Positions 13,038-26,897 of a stretch of 60,000 bases of DNA are shown here, one piece after another. Numbering within the stretch: the stretch's first letter is position 1; the number at the start of each line of letters is the position of its first letter. Below the pieces are notes generated by a model that ran no database searches, was not told the DNA's origin, and was given only the letters and a program-made list of their open reading frames with translations. The stretch lies in contig NC_088315.1 in NCBI RefSeq assembly GCF_910592395.1, forward strand, positions 8,622,501 to 8,682,500. Direction: 5' to 3'. This DNA comes from Lineus longissimus (taxonomy: Eukaryota; Nemertea; Pilidiophora; Heteronemertea; Lineidae). The position numbers and the translations under genes were made by a program.

Positions 13038-13090
13038 GGAATCAAACCCGGGACTTTAGAGGTGACAGGCATCGTTGTGCCATTCTGACA
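13038..13090 (-). repeat. tRNA-like SINE head (degenerate)
   Basis: The minus-strand B box is the complement of 13038-13048 (GGTTTGATTCC), with an A-box-like region near the complement of 13078-13088. The segment CCTGTCACCTC between them is shared with the plus-strand sequence at about 17670, suggesting the same SINE family. Confidence 0.4.
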
Positions 13091-13099
13091 GCCAAAATA

Positions 13100-16000
13100 T
13101 GATTAGATCGGATGTACAAAGGACATCCGCCTCACCTAAAAGATGGTCATGATCATTTGAAATGTTGCCTGTTGCAACAGGAGCACGACATACTGAAGAA
13201 GAAAGCTAGCCGTTCATCGCCAAGACGCCTAATTGCGTGTCTTCCCCTACGTTTATTATGACAGTCGCTGCCTGCGCATTAACTACAAAGAAGCGAGTAC
13301 AAGGAGACATCCAACCAATCAGATCATTAGCAAAATTATTCAAACTTGCGACAGGTATAATTAGCAAAATTAGTCCATCTTCGGATGCATAATGGGAGAA
13401 TTTGCGTTTTTTCTTCGTCCGCTTCTAAATAAGTGTTTTCTTCTCGGGATAAGCTTCATAATGATCCGATTAATTGGCAGTATCACAAAGTATATACGGT
13501 AGTTCTCGGACGAAATTACCTCTTTTGTTGTCCGTAGATCTGTAGCGCAACGTGAGGATTCTGAGACGTGGCTAGAGATATGAAAATCTCGTCTTGATGA
13601 TGGCTGTATGTGATCGTACAAGAGAACTGCGCCAAATTAGCAGAATTACGGTGATTTTTAGAGCGGCATTCCGGCAGATTATCACACCCAAAAGGCAATG
13701 CGTTATCGGTTGATGTTCATCAAATGAAACCTGGTTTTATACAGACTTTTGTTACGTTGCATTTTTTGTCGGAGGGGAAATGGTCTTTTTCGGGAAGCCG
13801 GGATGAGCAGAGAATTGAAGTCAGAGTTTTGAAAGACATGGCCTTATTTTAGCGAGGAGCGGGATAACAGTGAATATTGCTTCAGGCTTGCTCATCGGCA
13901 ATCGGGACAAATATCCTCCACTCTTTTGTCCCCTAAACACCAGGATTCTCGTAAAACAAGGACCAGACAGATGCAGCTGTAAACTTTGTAAGATGGACCG
14001 CGCCCAGGCAGACACCAGGGTTATCCTAAAACAAGAACTCAAACAATTTAAAACGCGTCCATCAAACACACGAAATGGAACCTTAATCTTCTTCTAATAT
14101 AACAGCATTAGAATTTCAAGATTTTCAGTGGATAGGATCTTCTGATACCTGCTTGCAGTTTTATCTGAAAACTTTTTATTCCTTAGGCGGAATTTATGTC
14201 GTTTTGAATGATATTTTCCACTATATGAATGATGAGTTTGAGACACCCATATCAAAGCTACGTTTTCTGCAATTAATCAAAAAGACGCCTCGTCATGACG
14301 GTGTCCCGAGAGAAGGTGTGTTTTTCACACAGAACAAATTGCCAGTTTCGTGCTAAGATTACAGCAAAACGTAATGGAGTTTGTGTTAAGCATGTACATG
14401 TAAATGTCTCAAGTTATTTCAAGATGGAACAGTTTGAATTCAATTCACCTTGATATCACAACTTTTCAGTCAGTTGGCCGCGGCCCCATTTCCGCGTAAT
14501 TCTCTCTGCGCTATGACGTCACTGCATATCATTACGAGCTCATTATCGCGTACATTTAGGCGTGAAAAATATGAAGTCGGAAATCGATCCTAAACTTGCC
14601 AAAATCTTTCTGAATGACATGTAAACGGAACATATTATTCTAGATGAAACATTAATTAGTAGTTTCATTAAGAAAAAAGTGTAAAAAGTCCTGAGGTTTG
14701 CTGTTTACGTGACTTTGAACAGCGGTCGTCGCCCGAAAATTTGCAATTTTTTCACGTAATTTTGTTGAATAAATGCACCTAACTCATCAAAAACATCGCG
14801 CGTGCTCAGAAGTAATGACTGATATTTATTGTTATATGTATCTTTGACTGAATAACACGATAGTGAAAATGATTATTTCTGCCGCACGGCTAGAAAATAC
14901 GTTTAAGTTGCCTCTGATTTTTGTCAGAAAATGTTGCAGCCGGATTTAGGTTCCGACCACACCCGAAGTTGAGCCGAAGAGGCCCGAACACTAGGATCGC
15001 CACCATCGCTACAAAACGTGTTCTAGAATACTGATTATGAAAACTTGTCCAATAGCCCATCCTGCCGTCCCATCCCTCCTTTCATGAGACCACCATTGCC
15101 CAAATTTAATGACAAAATGATGCAAAGAAGAAACTTAACATTAAAGATAACTAATCCTCTCTTCTGCATCTTGAAACTCTTTAACAGTGAAACGCTAACA
15201 TTGAAACAAGAACACCAATAACAAACAGAGAGTCAATTGTTGAAGGGTGTAAAACACAATGCCAAATTCAAATTCTTGCAAGTGGTGCTGTTGAACTTTT
15301 CAAGTGGAAGGAATCAAACTTATTTTCATTCGTGACGTTATTTGCTAATGATTGTTTACACCATTCAACAGCTTGACATGTTCATCAAACCCGATTGACT
15401 GGAGAAGTGAAAGTATTAAGCTGAAAGATAAAGCAGATTTTTCCTGAATGACAACAGCCTGGATGTACAATTACAACAGACAAATTGATGACAAACTTCA
15501 AGTTAAACCAATCACAATCTTGCAGGAAGATGTCCTGTAATAGGTTAAGTTTACACCTTTAACACTGGCATTGGTCATGCTGCTCAAATTACATACTTTA
15601 TCAGCTTTTTGGTATTATCTTTTACTGATACAGCATCTCTAAAAATGAGATGATGGCAAGTTCTGTGCGCGATGTCTGGCACAAAATAACTCTTGTGGGG
15701 GTACTGATGAGGCTATTCCCGGCTTTATAAGCATCATTGATGGCTTGGAAGCCCGTTCAGACCCAGGCCAGGGTCAGGGAAAATAAACTATCCATCCAAA
15801 GGTCGTCCAAAATTACCAGACAATGCCTATTATTGAGCCATGTCACCTAGTAGGCCCTGGTGTTTTGGACCGTGAAGATCCACATTGTAATGTGTATATG
15901 ATTTCTTTTCCTGAACTATGGCAGCCTTTTACAGGCAAATCTGGCAAAAAAGTGCCTAAACATAGGCAACTAAAATTACCAAACAAACAAAAGATATATC

Positions 16001-17630
16001 ATTATGAGAAAGTTTATTTTCACAGAGGATATACAGAGAAATTTCTGAAGAATCAGCCGGATTGCCCAACAGTAGTAGTAGACATCTCAGTCACCTGGAT
16101 CTTTTCGGAAGTGAAGCATCATGGCTCATGCTTTACTGTTTGAGCACATCCACACAAATCGATAGTATTCCTGGTCAATATCAATGACGATATGGTGGAA
16201 CACATGACATACCTCCAGTCTCATAACATAACAATAACATAACACTCACTCAGTCACTGTCGCTCTGACATTTCTGACGACTATTCTACCAGTAGCTTTA
16301 TCAAAAGGCTCAAAATCATCTGGTCATTTGGCCACAAGTTGTAGAAATTATAGTCAGACTAAGCATATTCATCAACAGAACTCAAACAGGCTACCATCAT
16401 GCCATTCTCACTTTTAACCACAATTTTTTTGAGACACGCTGTGCATTAAAATATTTTTACAATATCGCGTCGTGCACGCAATTGCCGCGAAAACGGCTTG
16501 ATTAACATCACGTGATCCAAAACGTCATAAATATTAATGAGATTTCTTCGAAAAATCACCAAATTAAGTGCCAAAAAAGAAATATTTAGGAAACCGGGTG
16601 CTCAAATGTTTTAAAAGATATGAATTCATTTAGGATTGGTCAACCACTTCGCAAAAAATCAATTTACCAAATATCGCCGCAAAGCTGGAAAATATCTTTG
16701 AGTGAGGTATGTTCAGCGAAGATTGCGAAAATATCATATTTCGAAAAATTGATCAAACTCGGTTGATTTTGCTTGGAATTTGATGAAATAAACACCAATT
16801 TTTTCTTTCAATAACTAACAATTTCGCCATCTTTGATCAATCGCTCTCCCCGAACAGTCGTGCATGCTACAGAGGTTTTAGTCTCTGCCACAAATATGGC
16901 GCGAATTAGTATCAAATTTTTACCGATAGGTGACAGTAGCAGCGCAACGCAGAGAGAAACGCTCTTTTGGCGCTGCGAACGGGGGCGCGGCCCACTGACT
17001 GTTTTACAAACAATTTACCTAAGATGTTGTACATTTATGTAGACGAGTCGTGACCAACTTGACATGGACTCAATACCTTTTCGATGCTGTAAGTCATTAA
17101 ATACATATTCATCAACAACTTATCAAACCTAGATTCTACATTTCAATTACTCGCGTCTCTCTTGTTGATTATTTTTTGGTCGACTTGAAAAATTATATAA
17201 ATTTTCAAAACTAGGCAATCCTGCAGAGGTCATCAAATGCATGTTCGTCATGAGTTTATCTTTAGAAGTAAGAAATGTGATTTAAATGAGAATTTCATTA
17301 ACCCTCACATGCAGATCAATAAAGACAGAACCGAAATGTTTCGAGGGGAAAAAATGAGTACGAAGTCATCTGTCTCCATTAACACATGACAGATCATCTT
17401 TACCAAATACAAACCCTAAAAAGTTGTCGCTCAAATAGGGCCTGTTAGCTTCTCTTCAGCAATCAGTTAATTACAAGACAGTCAGAGCCTTTTTCTTGAT
17501 ATTTTGAGCAAATCTTGCAAAGCAATTACCACTGTTCATACAGCATCCATCAATTCCTTGATAATGCCTTTGTATCCCAATTACCACTCTTTTTTTGCAA
17601 GCAAAGGTGTCGGACTCCCAATCCAACACT
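13100..17630. other. Long intergenic stretch, no supportable gene
   Basis: Open frames here (for example 14153-14356 and 15823-16143) have no recognisable similarity. 14460-14580 and 16460-17040 are locally CpG-richer patches. The first contains a full palindromic TGACGTCA. Neither has a neighbouring gene that would let me call a promoter. Confidence 0.35.
14514..14521. promoter_or_regulatory. Perfect CRE-type palindrome TGACGTCA
   Basis: The 8-bp palindrome is the consensus site of CREB/ATF bZIP factors and lies in a CpG-richer patch. No adjacent gene is recognisable, so function is not established. Confidence 0.2.
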
Positions 17631-17634
17631 GGGC

Positions 17635-17720
17635 TGTCAGAGTAGCTCAATGGAAACATCAGTGCCTGTCACCTCAGAGGCCCATGGTTCTGTCGTAGAT
17701 TACCGGTCCCCTATGGTTTA
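17635..17720 (+). repeat. Degenerate tRNA-like SINE copy
   Basis: It contains TAGCTCAATGG (A-box-like), CAGTGCCTGTCACCTC shared with the copy near 13060, and a damaged B box (GGTTCTGTCGT). It is probably an old member of the same family. Confidence 0.3.
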
Positions 17721-17724
17721 TTGA

Positions 17725-18610
17725 CCAGTGCTGTTGTGCCCGGCCTTTGCTAGGTAACCATAGTGTCCATATTGTTGTTTAGGCCTCGGCCAATCTGGGC
17801 CGTGCTTTGTATGTTCTTGGTTACATATTCCATGAGCACAATAAACTCGGAGCAGGAACCTCGTCTTTTCTTCCCTTTTATTTTACTTTGATTTATCACG
17901 ATGTGGAATCCCTGAAAGTTCAATTCCCTATTGGACCACGCATACTCTCATTCGAAAGCGAGAGCAATTCACTTTGACAGTGTACATTTTCCAATGGAAT
18001 CTCTGGTTTCCCTCCTACTCTACCAATTTTATTCCCTTATATAAGTTTTATCCTTTGAGAACTGAGATCTTGAATTACGGCTTGGGTACATCATGACATG
18101 ATACTCTTGCGTGATACACCATGATGTAATACTCTCGCAATTATAATCGCATTCAAAGATAATGAAAGCAAAAAACTTTGTTTTTACTAATGAACCGCTA
18201 TTGTCTTACATGCATTACTACTTAAATAGTGCAATCGAACGGCACAAAATTTCCTCAGCAAAGTTTAAGCCTATTGTTCTATTCAAAACCACTAATGGAT
18301 ATACATTAGGCAAACATTTTCAATTGGAAATTTCTATTCTTTGGAGAGATTTTGGATAAACAACCCAATACGCTTTATGGCTGATTCATCTAATGTGCTC
18401 TCAAGTTGAGCTGTAATATTTTTGCATCTGGATCCGTATCCCAGAAAATGGCCCAGTGTTGCATTTAGAATAACGAAGTTAAAGGATGTTCAAGAGGAAA
18501 GTGTACGGAATCCAATATTTCAATGACTAGCTTTATAATATCACTAATAGCCATTTTTTATCATCCTTATAAGATATAAATGTACCATATTAGTTGAAGG
18601 AGACTTTCAA
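17725..18610. other. Intergenic DNA, nothing recognised
   Basis: No gene or repeat recognised. Confidence 0.35.
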
Positions 18611-18612
18611 AT

Positions 18613-18955
18613 CCAAACCAGCAGGTGATCTTTAATGCTCTTTCTTGCCATTGTTAAGATGTGTCAACCACCAACACATTTCTTCTGACCAGTACTGTCC
18701 TCACATCTATTTATAGCCAAGTGTGGAAACTAACATGTGCACTTCCAGCCTTCCAAACCAAAGCAAGTCAGTGATCTTTGCCCTTTCTTGCCATTGCTCA
18801 AATGTTATCGGCAACCTACAAGAAATTTCTTCTGACCAGTACTGTCCTAGTCACCATAAGCAAAGTGTGGGAACCAACTTCCAACCAAACTGGTGATCTT
18901 TCATGCTCTTTCTTGCCATTGCTCAGAAGTAATTGTCAACCTCCATCTTGCCTTA
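18613..18955 (+). repeat. ~130-bp tandem repeat, 2.5 copies
   Basis: Units start at 18613, 18753 and 18881 (periods 140 and 128). Shared landmarks in order are TGATCTTT, CTTTCTTGCCATTG, TTTCTTCTGACCAGTACTGT and AAGTGTGG. The last copy is partial. Confidence 0.85.
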
Positions 18956-19286
18956 AGATCGTGATTGTATGATGAATATTGTATAAACCTCGGAATTACT
19001 TCTCATATTGAATCAGTTTGAAGGAAATCGGGAAGAATGACTTGGAAGCAAAATTGCTCGATATTTAAGAAGAAGTTCATTCACCCCATACCGAGCTTCA
19101 GCTGATAACATATTGGATACACACTTTTTTCAATACAATAAATTCCTCGTGACCTTGGGCAATCCCTTTACTTCAATTGCCTTGTCTTTGGAATCAGACA
19201 TCAAACTGAGATACACTTTAAAACCAAATAAGAAAGAACAAAGCCTCCAGGAATGCCAAATATGAAAGCCCTCACAATGTGATGTA

Positions 19287-19555
19287 CAGTGACACCTCCC
19301 TAAGTGGACCCCTCTCTATTAAGGACAATATCTCTGATAACGACACTACTTTTGGTCCCACACCTGTGATTTCCATTCAAATTGACCTCTGTAACCAGGA
19401 CACCTTGCTATCAAGGACACCTTCTCTAACAAGGACACTACTTTTGGTCCATAACCTGTCATTTCCCTTCAAATTGACCTCTGTAATCAGGACACCTCTC
19501 TATTATGGACAGCACTGGCCAGTCCCAAGGTGTCCTTGATAGAGAGTTTCTACTG
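19287..19555 (-). mobile_element. CAGT-ended MITE, family 1, copy B (expanded)
   Basis: A 269-bp element flanked by TA at 19285-19286 and 19556-19557, with ends CAGTGACACCTCCCTAAG and the complement of CAGTAGAAACTCTCTATC. It carries an internal duplication: CACTACTTTTGGTCC occurs twice, each followed by a TTCCATTCAAATTGACCTC-like segment. The hairpin lies at the right end, so it is inserted in the opposite orientation to copy A. Confidence 0.75.
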
Positions 19556-19559
19556 TACC

Positions 19560-21965
19560 ATTTTGATATCCAAAGAACCTAACCTCTAGCCTAACTACAC
19601 TCCAAGTTTTCCAGCATCTCGGTTCACCTCCTGCCTTTTCAAATTCAAATTAAGCAATAATTCAAACCAGCCTCTTATATCATCAGACTATGGCTAATTG
19701 AGCCTGGGTAATAAAATTCAAAGTCAAATCCTCCCAATTTCATTGTCACACAATAAAGCTCAATTTTACTGTCCACTTGTTGTAGTCTAAGCCACCGAGT
19801 GGAAGATATCTACAGACAATACCCACAACTCGACTCACTCTCCAAGCTACCACACTGACCCTTGGCCCATGGTATTATTCTTGCATTAACATTGTGATTG
19901 CGATGATGAATATTTTAAGAGTAACTGCTGATACACGGTGATGAGAAGTTGCGCGCCCCATCGGAGATGAATGGCGGCCATCATGTGGAAAATGAGATGA
20001 AATGAACTCGGGAATATCGTCTATTCGCATTGTGCAAATTCGGCCATGATCAAACGTGAATTGCATGGCCGGAGTTGTCGCTGGGTGTGAGAGTGGATTT
20101 CGAATTGGGCGATGCTGGTTGTCTATTGTGTTATAGTGTCAAATCAAGGCTGATGGCTTCGAAGCGCCAAAGACATGCCAGCGAATGGAATGATGAGGGG
20201 GAAGAACCTGTCCTGACGTTCTCTGATGGAGAGACAATGCCAGGAAAAAGTGTGACGACAAAATCGCTCACTTCTAGGGATAGACGACAAGCCACATTTA
20301 GAACAAATAAGGGCAACTCTAATGCTGAAATAGATCTCTTTACACTCTTTCATTTGGTGGTTAAAATGACATTAACCGAGGAAGTCTAAGTTCCCCCCCC
20401 CCAAAATAATCTTAAACTCTTGCTGCACCAAGCTGCTCGAGTCAGAACCTGGCCCGCGCAGAAGTAGCCTGTGGCAGTTTTCTCTGAGCCCTGATTTGGC
20501 TCGGCGCCCCAACAGGCTGCTTAGAGCAGTTAGAATGCCATCATTACTGGGAGTGTCAAGTGCTTTGGGACAGACCTTGGCAAGTATAAAATCACTGCAG
20601 CAAACCAGTTTCACGCAAAACTAAGTTTCAGGCCTACCTACCTTCAAATTCACAGTAGATAAGCTTTCCTTCCGGGCAAATCTCTCAAGCTACCAGCAAA
20701 AAAATGATTAATAAATTGATATTTCAAATATTGAGGTTGCGCATGAAGCAATCATCATGATTATCTCTGCGACTAAATTAATCAGCTGTCGACATATTAA
20801 TCATAAGCTTAATGAAAAGCTTCTACTATTACTCGCCAAATTCATCATTACCTTTGTTTGCATATTTCATCCGACATAAAATACCACTTTCGTACTACGC
20901 TAATTGTTTTCCCACTCTTATAGCGGCTATGTTCTTCCTTGGCTAATGGAAAATGGCTTGTAATAATTGATGCTAGTGCTCAATAGAGAAATTGTAGCGC
21001 CTTGCAAACCCTGCAGACCAGCAATCATGATCGCATGCATTGAAAATTGTCTCAAGATAAGAAAGAAGGGAAAGTTTTTGGATTCTCTAGTCTCACTCAG
21101 GGCACTTTTTGCGTCCCTGATCTGAAATTCTGCTCAGAAGTTCAGATCACTGATCACATGAGAAATTCCCATCAGGATTCAACCAAGTCGCATAACTACC
21201 TAACAACTCTGCCAAAACCTGTCATCATCCAAAATACAGACCTCCGCCCGGCATCAATATTGTTGTCCGCTGTCAAACAATCCATAATTACGACAGGTAA
21301 CCGGCCACCAATACCTGGCATTGTCGTGATTTATCGCTGCTGTGTTGGGAGGCGTAATCTCATCGACCAAGACGTATTCCTTCCCAACTCCTCCTCTCCT
21401 CATTGTTAATGCCCAACGTAGCGACAAACTTAACAACTTGTGCTCCTTGATTGTACTTTTCATCTGGTCGCGTGGCCCGATTATTTGTAATTATGATTGT
21501 ATCGCCATGATAGGCTATTGTGCCGTCGTGAGAAATCGTTGCATAAGAAATGCCCGGTTTTCGCGCGGCTTTGTTAAGGAGAGGAAGCCGCGTGAAGACT
21601 GGGCGGGAGGTGAGGTTGATTATGATGGATGGGACCAAGATTGATACGAAGAAATGGAATATTTTGTAATTTTACCAAATTATTCCACCATAAAAGCATC
21701 CAGCAAACTTGTGATCCAAATCGCTGCGACCTGCGATCACGATTGCATGCGACAAAAATCACTCTTTTGCAGTAGTCACCACAGGTGCCTGCGACAAGAA
21801 TTGGTGATCGCAGCTACTTGCAATCATTATCTAACTCTGTGATAACTGGTTTTAACCCCAGACAAGAGATAATTTTGTTGCTCACACATAACAGTGATTA
21901 TAATTCCAGGTCCCAGCAATTTTAAATCGCTCCTCTGCCTTACACCAGCGATACAATGTTGTAGA
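19560..21965. other. Intergenic stretch; AT-rich possible noncoding element
   Basis: No supportable gene. A run of ten C lies at 20393-20402. 20700-20900 is very AT-rich with many ATTA/TAAT words of the kind bound by homeodomain proteins. I cannot tell a regulatory element from base composition. Confidence 0.3.
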
Positions 21966-21970
21966 AAGAT

Positions 21971-22334
21971 GCTGCCCAAGTAGAGCTTAAAGATCTTTCC
22001 CAAGTAGAACTTAAAGATGCTGCCAAAGTAGAACTTGAAGAAGCTGCCCAAGTAGAACTTAAAGATGCTGCCCAAGTAGAACTTGAAGATGCTGCCCAAG
22101 TAGAACTTGAAGATGCTGCCCAAGTAGAACTTGAAGAAGCTGCCCAAGTAGAACTTAAAGATGCTGCCCAAGTAGAACTTGAAGATGCTGCCCAAGTAGA
22201 ACTTGAAGATGCTGCCCAAGTAGAACTTGAAGATGCTGCCCAAGTGGAACTTAAAGAAGCTGCCCAAGTAGAACTTAAAGATGCTGCCCAAGTAGAACTT
22301 AAAGATGCTGCCCAAGTAGAACTTGGCTGCCCAA
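21971..22334. repeat. 24-bp minisatellite, about 15 copies
   Basis: The unit is close to GCTGCCCAAGTAGAACTTAA plus AGAT, with variants GAAGAT and GAAGAA. Because 24 is a multiple of 3, it is open in one plus frame (AAQVELKD repeats) and two minus frames (FKFYLGSI and STWAASLS repeats). The 172- and 200-codon minus-strand frames are therefore expected by-products. Confidence 0.95.
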
Positions 22335-25300
22335 TATACCAACATGCTAGATAAATCAGAGCGCCCTCACTCTCCGACATCATTACGACCCGCTTCCTCC
22401 GAAAGATTTGCCATCGGCTTCGCGTTAGCAACAGCCTCCCTTTCAATCCAAACAACCTATTACATCGGCCATAAATCACGTCACAAGACAGCCACGCCAC
22501 TGTTTTACCTCCACCCATACGACGGTGTTTACACACTGACACAGGAAATTAACTGATTGTTAATGGCGGACTAACGAAGTTGGCTACTGATATGCCCGTC
22601 AAAGATCCCGGCGAAGAATGCGCCGCATTACTTCGGAGCACCTCTTTTTAATTAAAGATTCTTATCGATAGCGCATGTGCGGAAATGGCATGGAACTTCA
22701 AAGAGAAATCATTTCTAAATTAAAGATGACTATCGCGTTCCACCATGGCTGCGTGACACTCCATCATGGCTGACAACCCGCCTCGTACTGGAGCAAGTCG
22801 AATGAATTAAAGACGTATTGCCCCACCGAATCTGGAAATCGGGCGTCGTGATTGGAGCACAAAAGCTTGACTCATGCCGCTGATATGTTCTTACTGCTAT
22901 TTGATGAATGTTGGCCCCTCGGGATGGCGGGCATGCCGTTGGAAAAATCTATCAAAGTGGCAGTTTTCACTTAAATGAATGGTAGTAGAAATAAACAACA
23001 TAAGTGAACCTGCTTGAAATAAAGTCATGAATACTTCGTCATTCTTTTGCCTCGTCTTTTGAAGGAACTTTTGGTCTTTCCTGATTATCAGTAATCAGAT
23101 TTTTATCAAAAGGAACAGCATGAGGAATAGCCATCTGATGGAAAAATGGAAACTCTTTCCCACAGAGTATACACACGAGAGCTCTTAACTCTGGCAAGAA
23201 ATTTTGACTTATTCTGACTCTCATCAGTCAGGTAGGGATCCTATAAGTGTGAGTTGTTGCTATTTCGGGCTAAAGTACGCAATTTTGGCTAAGCCGGGTG
23301 TGAAAGTCATTTGTCACTCATGCCATTTCTGCACTCCCCTTTTAAATCAAACTGTGTATAGATTCAGAGAGAGATTGTAGAAGGTCAACTCTTTACCAAG
23401 CCATTGATTGATTGATTGATTAGTAAAAATCAATGTCAATTTATACGGTAATTAATAGATTATGATTATGTTATGAGAAGTTTACCACGATCCCATCAGT
23501 TCATTAAATTATTGCTAATAATCAATAGAATTTCCTATAAAACCCATCAACTGGTGCAAGGGGGGCCCGGTGCCATGGAGAGGCTAATGGGACTTGAGAT
23601 TTCTTAATTCAAAATCGGTTCAGAGGCTTTTTTGAAATGTAAGGTTTATTTTTGGATTTTTGTCACTTTTGAGTAAGATTTACTACACAGGCAGAACATA
23701 CCAAGTACCGTGGCTTGGTGGGGAAGTCCTGCCCGGGGTAACCCCTATTTTACCCACAGTTGTTAAGGGGTGGTTGTCTTATAAGTACAATCTCGCTTCC
23801 TTTCAAAACATCCTTCTTTAGTCAGAATGTCAATTGATCAAAATCGGCAGTGATGCAAAAACTGTTCCAAGTTGTCACTCTGATCATTTCTGATCGTTCT
23901 GTTATGATGTGAGTAATATTCGTTTATGATTTGATTAAAATGACAAAATTACCGTCAATCTTTTCAAAAATTTTGATTTATTGCTAGTAGCAATCATTCA
24001 GGGGATAAATAGTATTCACTCTTATAGCACAATCAATTTTTTTCCGAAGAAAATTGGCACATGATCGATCTGGAGAAGTTTGAACAATTTGGGCGCACAC
24101 AACTGCTGATCGAGCAGAAGGGGAAGGGCTACGGGAACTAACCCACCCCACCCGGCCCCGAAAATCGTAATTTTTTTACATTCTTGGGCATTTTGGGAGC
24201 ACAAAACCTTTCCCTCCCCCTCCTGTGACCAGGTCAGGGGCTTTAGAAAAAATCAGACTAACCCTTTCCACCCTTCTGCCCCTTACCGATGATTATCCCT
24301 GATCTGTACTTGCTGAAGTGGACAATATCCCCTGCACTGAAGCTCACAAGCCACCTTCATCCCCGATAGCGATCTAAGGCTAGTTTAGCTCATCAAAAGG
24401 TCTTACACCTTACAAGATAACTAGCCAGGTTAGCTTGTGCCAGTGATTAGGACAGGGCAAGTTCTAAGGAAAAGTAAACCTATTGTTGAGGGCTTCAGAG
24501 TTTAAAGGTGTATGCTGTGTGGTGTGTATCGAATCCTGGGTCAGGAAAACAGCATTCGCTCTGCACTTGGTGGTGTTATTCTCAAGGGAGTATTCCTCCT
24601 ACAAGGCGGGATGAACATTTTTACATGCCACTACGTTTAGGCACCAGTTGGGTGTATTGGCCAAGAGAGAACGTCATCAGCCAGAGAAAGAGTCTATAAC
24701 AAGCCACTCATGCTTCTTACTTGGTGAGGTCTATTGCATCGGTTTTAGATCCTATTCCAAAGAAAGGGAATCCAGAAGCTGCTATTTGGTTATAAGACCC
24801 TTGAATTGGAAGTTTGACACGGTGCAAAGACAGATGGGGCGAGTACGTCACTCTCCATCGCTATAACAAAAGGCATCAAAGCCACTGGCTACATTTTGCT
24901 GCTATAATCGCGACTGCTGAATTGAAGCTAAGAATAACACTTGAGCATTCTTTGCTTGCAGTTTTATCATGAACAAATACTTATTCCATAACCTCAGCAC
25001 CTTTATCTAAAACCTTTGCCATCCTTTTGATAAACTATCAGACAGAACTTGCATTTCTGCATTTTTCCTCGATCTGCACTGACCAACCCGCGACATCTAA
25101 ATCCACCATCTCATCAGCTGGAAAATGTTACACCACCTAACAGCAGGAAAAGTCATTACCATCATCGACCCTTCAACTGGAAGGATCGGGGAAATATTAT
25201 CAGCGGGAGCGGAAGTTATCAGACCCTTATGGTTAGACCTGGTCCCAGGTTATGATCTAGGGGGCTTTAGCATGTGTCTATGCATTCATACCTGTAATTT

Positions 25301-26895
25301 GGACGAGGTTGGTTTCGAGTCTGATTCGAGATCAAAAGTATCAGTATCAGAAAGTATCAATGGATTTTAGTTCATTCCATGCAACGTTGCCGAAAATATT
25401 CATACCCACGCCAAACATTTTGTGCTTATGATTCAGATCACCTTTTCATGAGCTAGATGATCAAAATTCATTCCAACTGCATTTTTATATAAACTAGCCT
25501 ACTCAACATCAACATGATCCACAGCTGATCAAGGCCAACTTAAGCGGAAATCGACTTAAGAAAGTCCTGAAGGAAACTTCAAGGAAAAAGCTGACAGAAA
25601 AAGTGTTGCCGGGAAGCTTTACATCAAAGGGCAAAACCTGAAATGAAAGGAATAGACTTCCCTTCAAATTACTAAACCAATCATGTGGTTTGCCAAATGA
25701 TTTGAAAACTTCAACCCTTACTTGAACCCTCACTCATGCTAGCAGCAGCGGTCATACACTGCTGAAGCTAGAGGTGGAGTTTTGGAATTTTATTGACTTC
25801 CCATTAAAAGAGATGTTCTCTACTTTGCTTGCCAAAGGCGCACTTTTGAGGGGGTCTGGGGGTTCAACCCAGAAATGTTATAAAATCTAGATGCTCTGAG
25901 ACGCAATTTCAGACCATTTTTGACATTCGACATTGCTGGTATTGACATGACTGACCATATTTACCCTTTTAATAGGAACTTTGCACTGAGATGTGTTTGA
26001 TGCGCTGAGACATTTCAGGCAAATCTAGACAAGAGAAGTGTCAAAAAGCATCTGGAAGTCTTGGCACATTTTGGTTGGCGTCCACTGGGGTTTGAACTCC
26101 CCGAACCCATCTCCTGTACCCGCCCTTGGAATGTGCTACTTTATTATCAATATCATGGAATGTCCCCATCATTCTCCTCAAGGAAACGATTATTTGGACC
26201 AAACTACAGGAGACCTCCTGAATATGAAAGTCTGACAAGCCTAATATTCCAGACAGATTAATGAGCAATTTTGATGACAGTGTTGACCAGTTGCCAATCT
26301 AACTGATTTCCGTTAACATAGGTGTCATTTTACTTTCTCCCAAAATTGGCTCAGCTTCGGCAAACCTTAGCTTGTAGCAGACTAGCAGTTTTTATTGCAG
26401 CGATGTGCAATTTTTATGGTGTATTACACAAAACTGCCAATCGCAGGTCTTCTGCACTGATGAGAATGATTAGTATTAACACATCAATGAAGAATTCAAT
26501 GACAACACAAAAATAATAGACACCCAAATACGGTCAGTGGGGGGAGAGAGGGGGACCGCATGGAAAGCAGGGATGCTAAGGTTTCTTTTACATCAATTTT
26601 GCAAAAGTTATGGTCAGTTTGAAAATATTTCCTCAAATGGGGGAGGGGGCACCCAATGTGCCATCCCCTTGATCTGTGCCTGAACCAGTAGTCAATTAGA
26701 TGCAGTATTGATCTGGCCTATATCTGCAGATTTGCTATCAGCAGCCTTGTCTAGATCTGATCATACTTTCTATTGATAAAACCCACTCATGATGCAGTGC
26801 ACTAAGCAGTGCTTACATAATCAGCATTGTCTTCAAGCTCAGTGTTTGTAAAGATATATGGGTGACAGGCCAGATGACTGCTGCATCTAATCAAC
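22335..26895. other. Long intergenic stretch, no supportable gene
   Basis: A short (ATTG)n tract lies at 23402-23420. 24500-24870 contains a B-box-like ATCGAATCC and could be a degenerate SINE body. Other open frames have no recognisable features. Confidence 0.35.
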
Positions 26896-26897
26896 TG

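Noticed and set aside
14460-14580. CpG-rich promoter around TGACGTCA
   Set aside because: Only a small patch; no gene or initiator downstream on either strand.
21827-22542. 172- and 200-codon minus-strand frames with FYLGSIFK/STWAASLS repeats
   Set aside because: Both come from the 24-bp minisatellite read in two frames. Three frames are open at once, as expected of a repeat and not of a gene.
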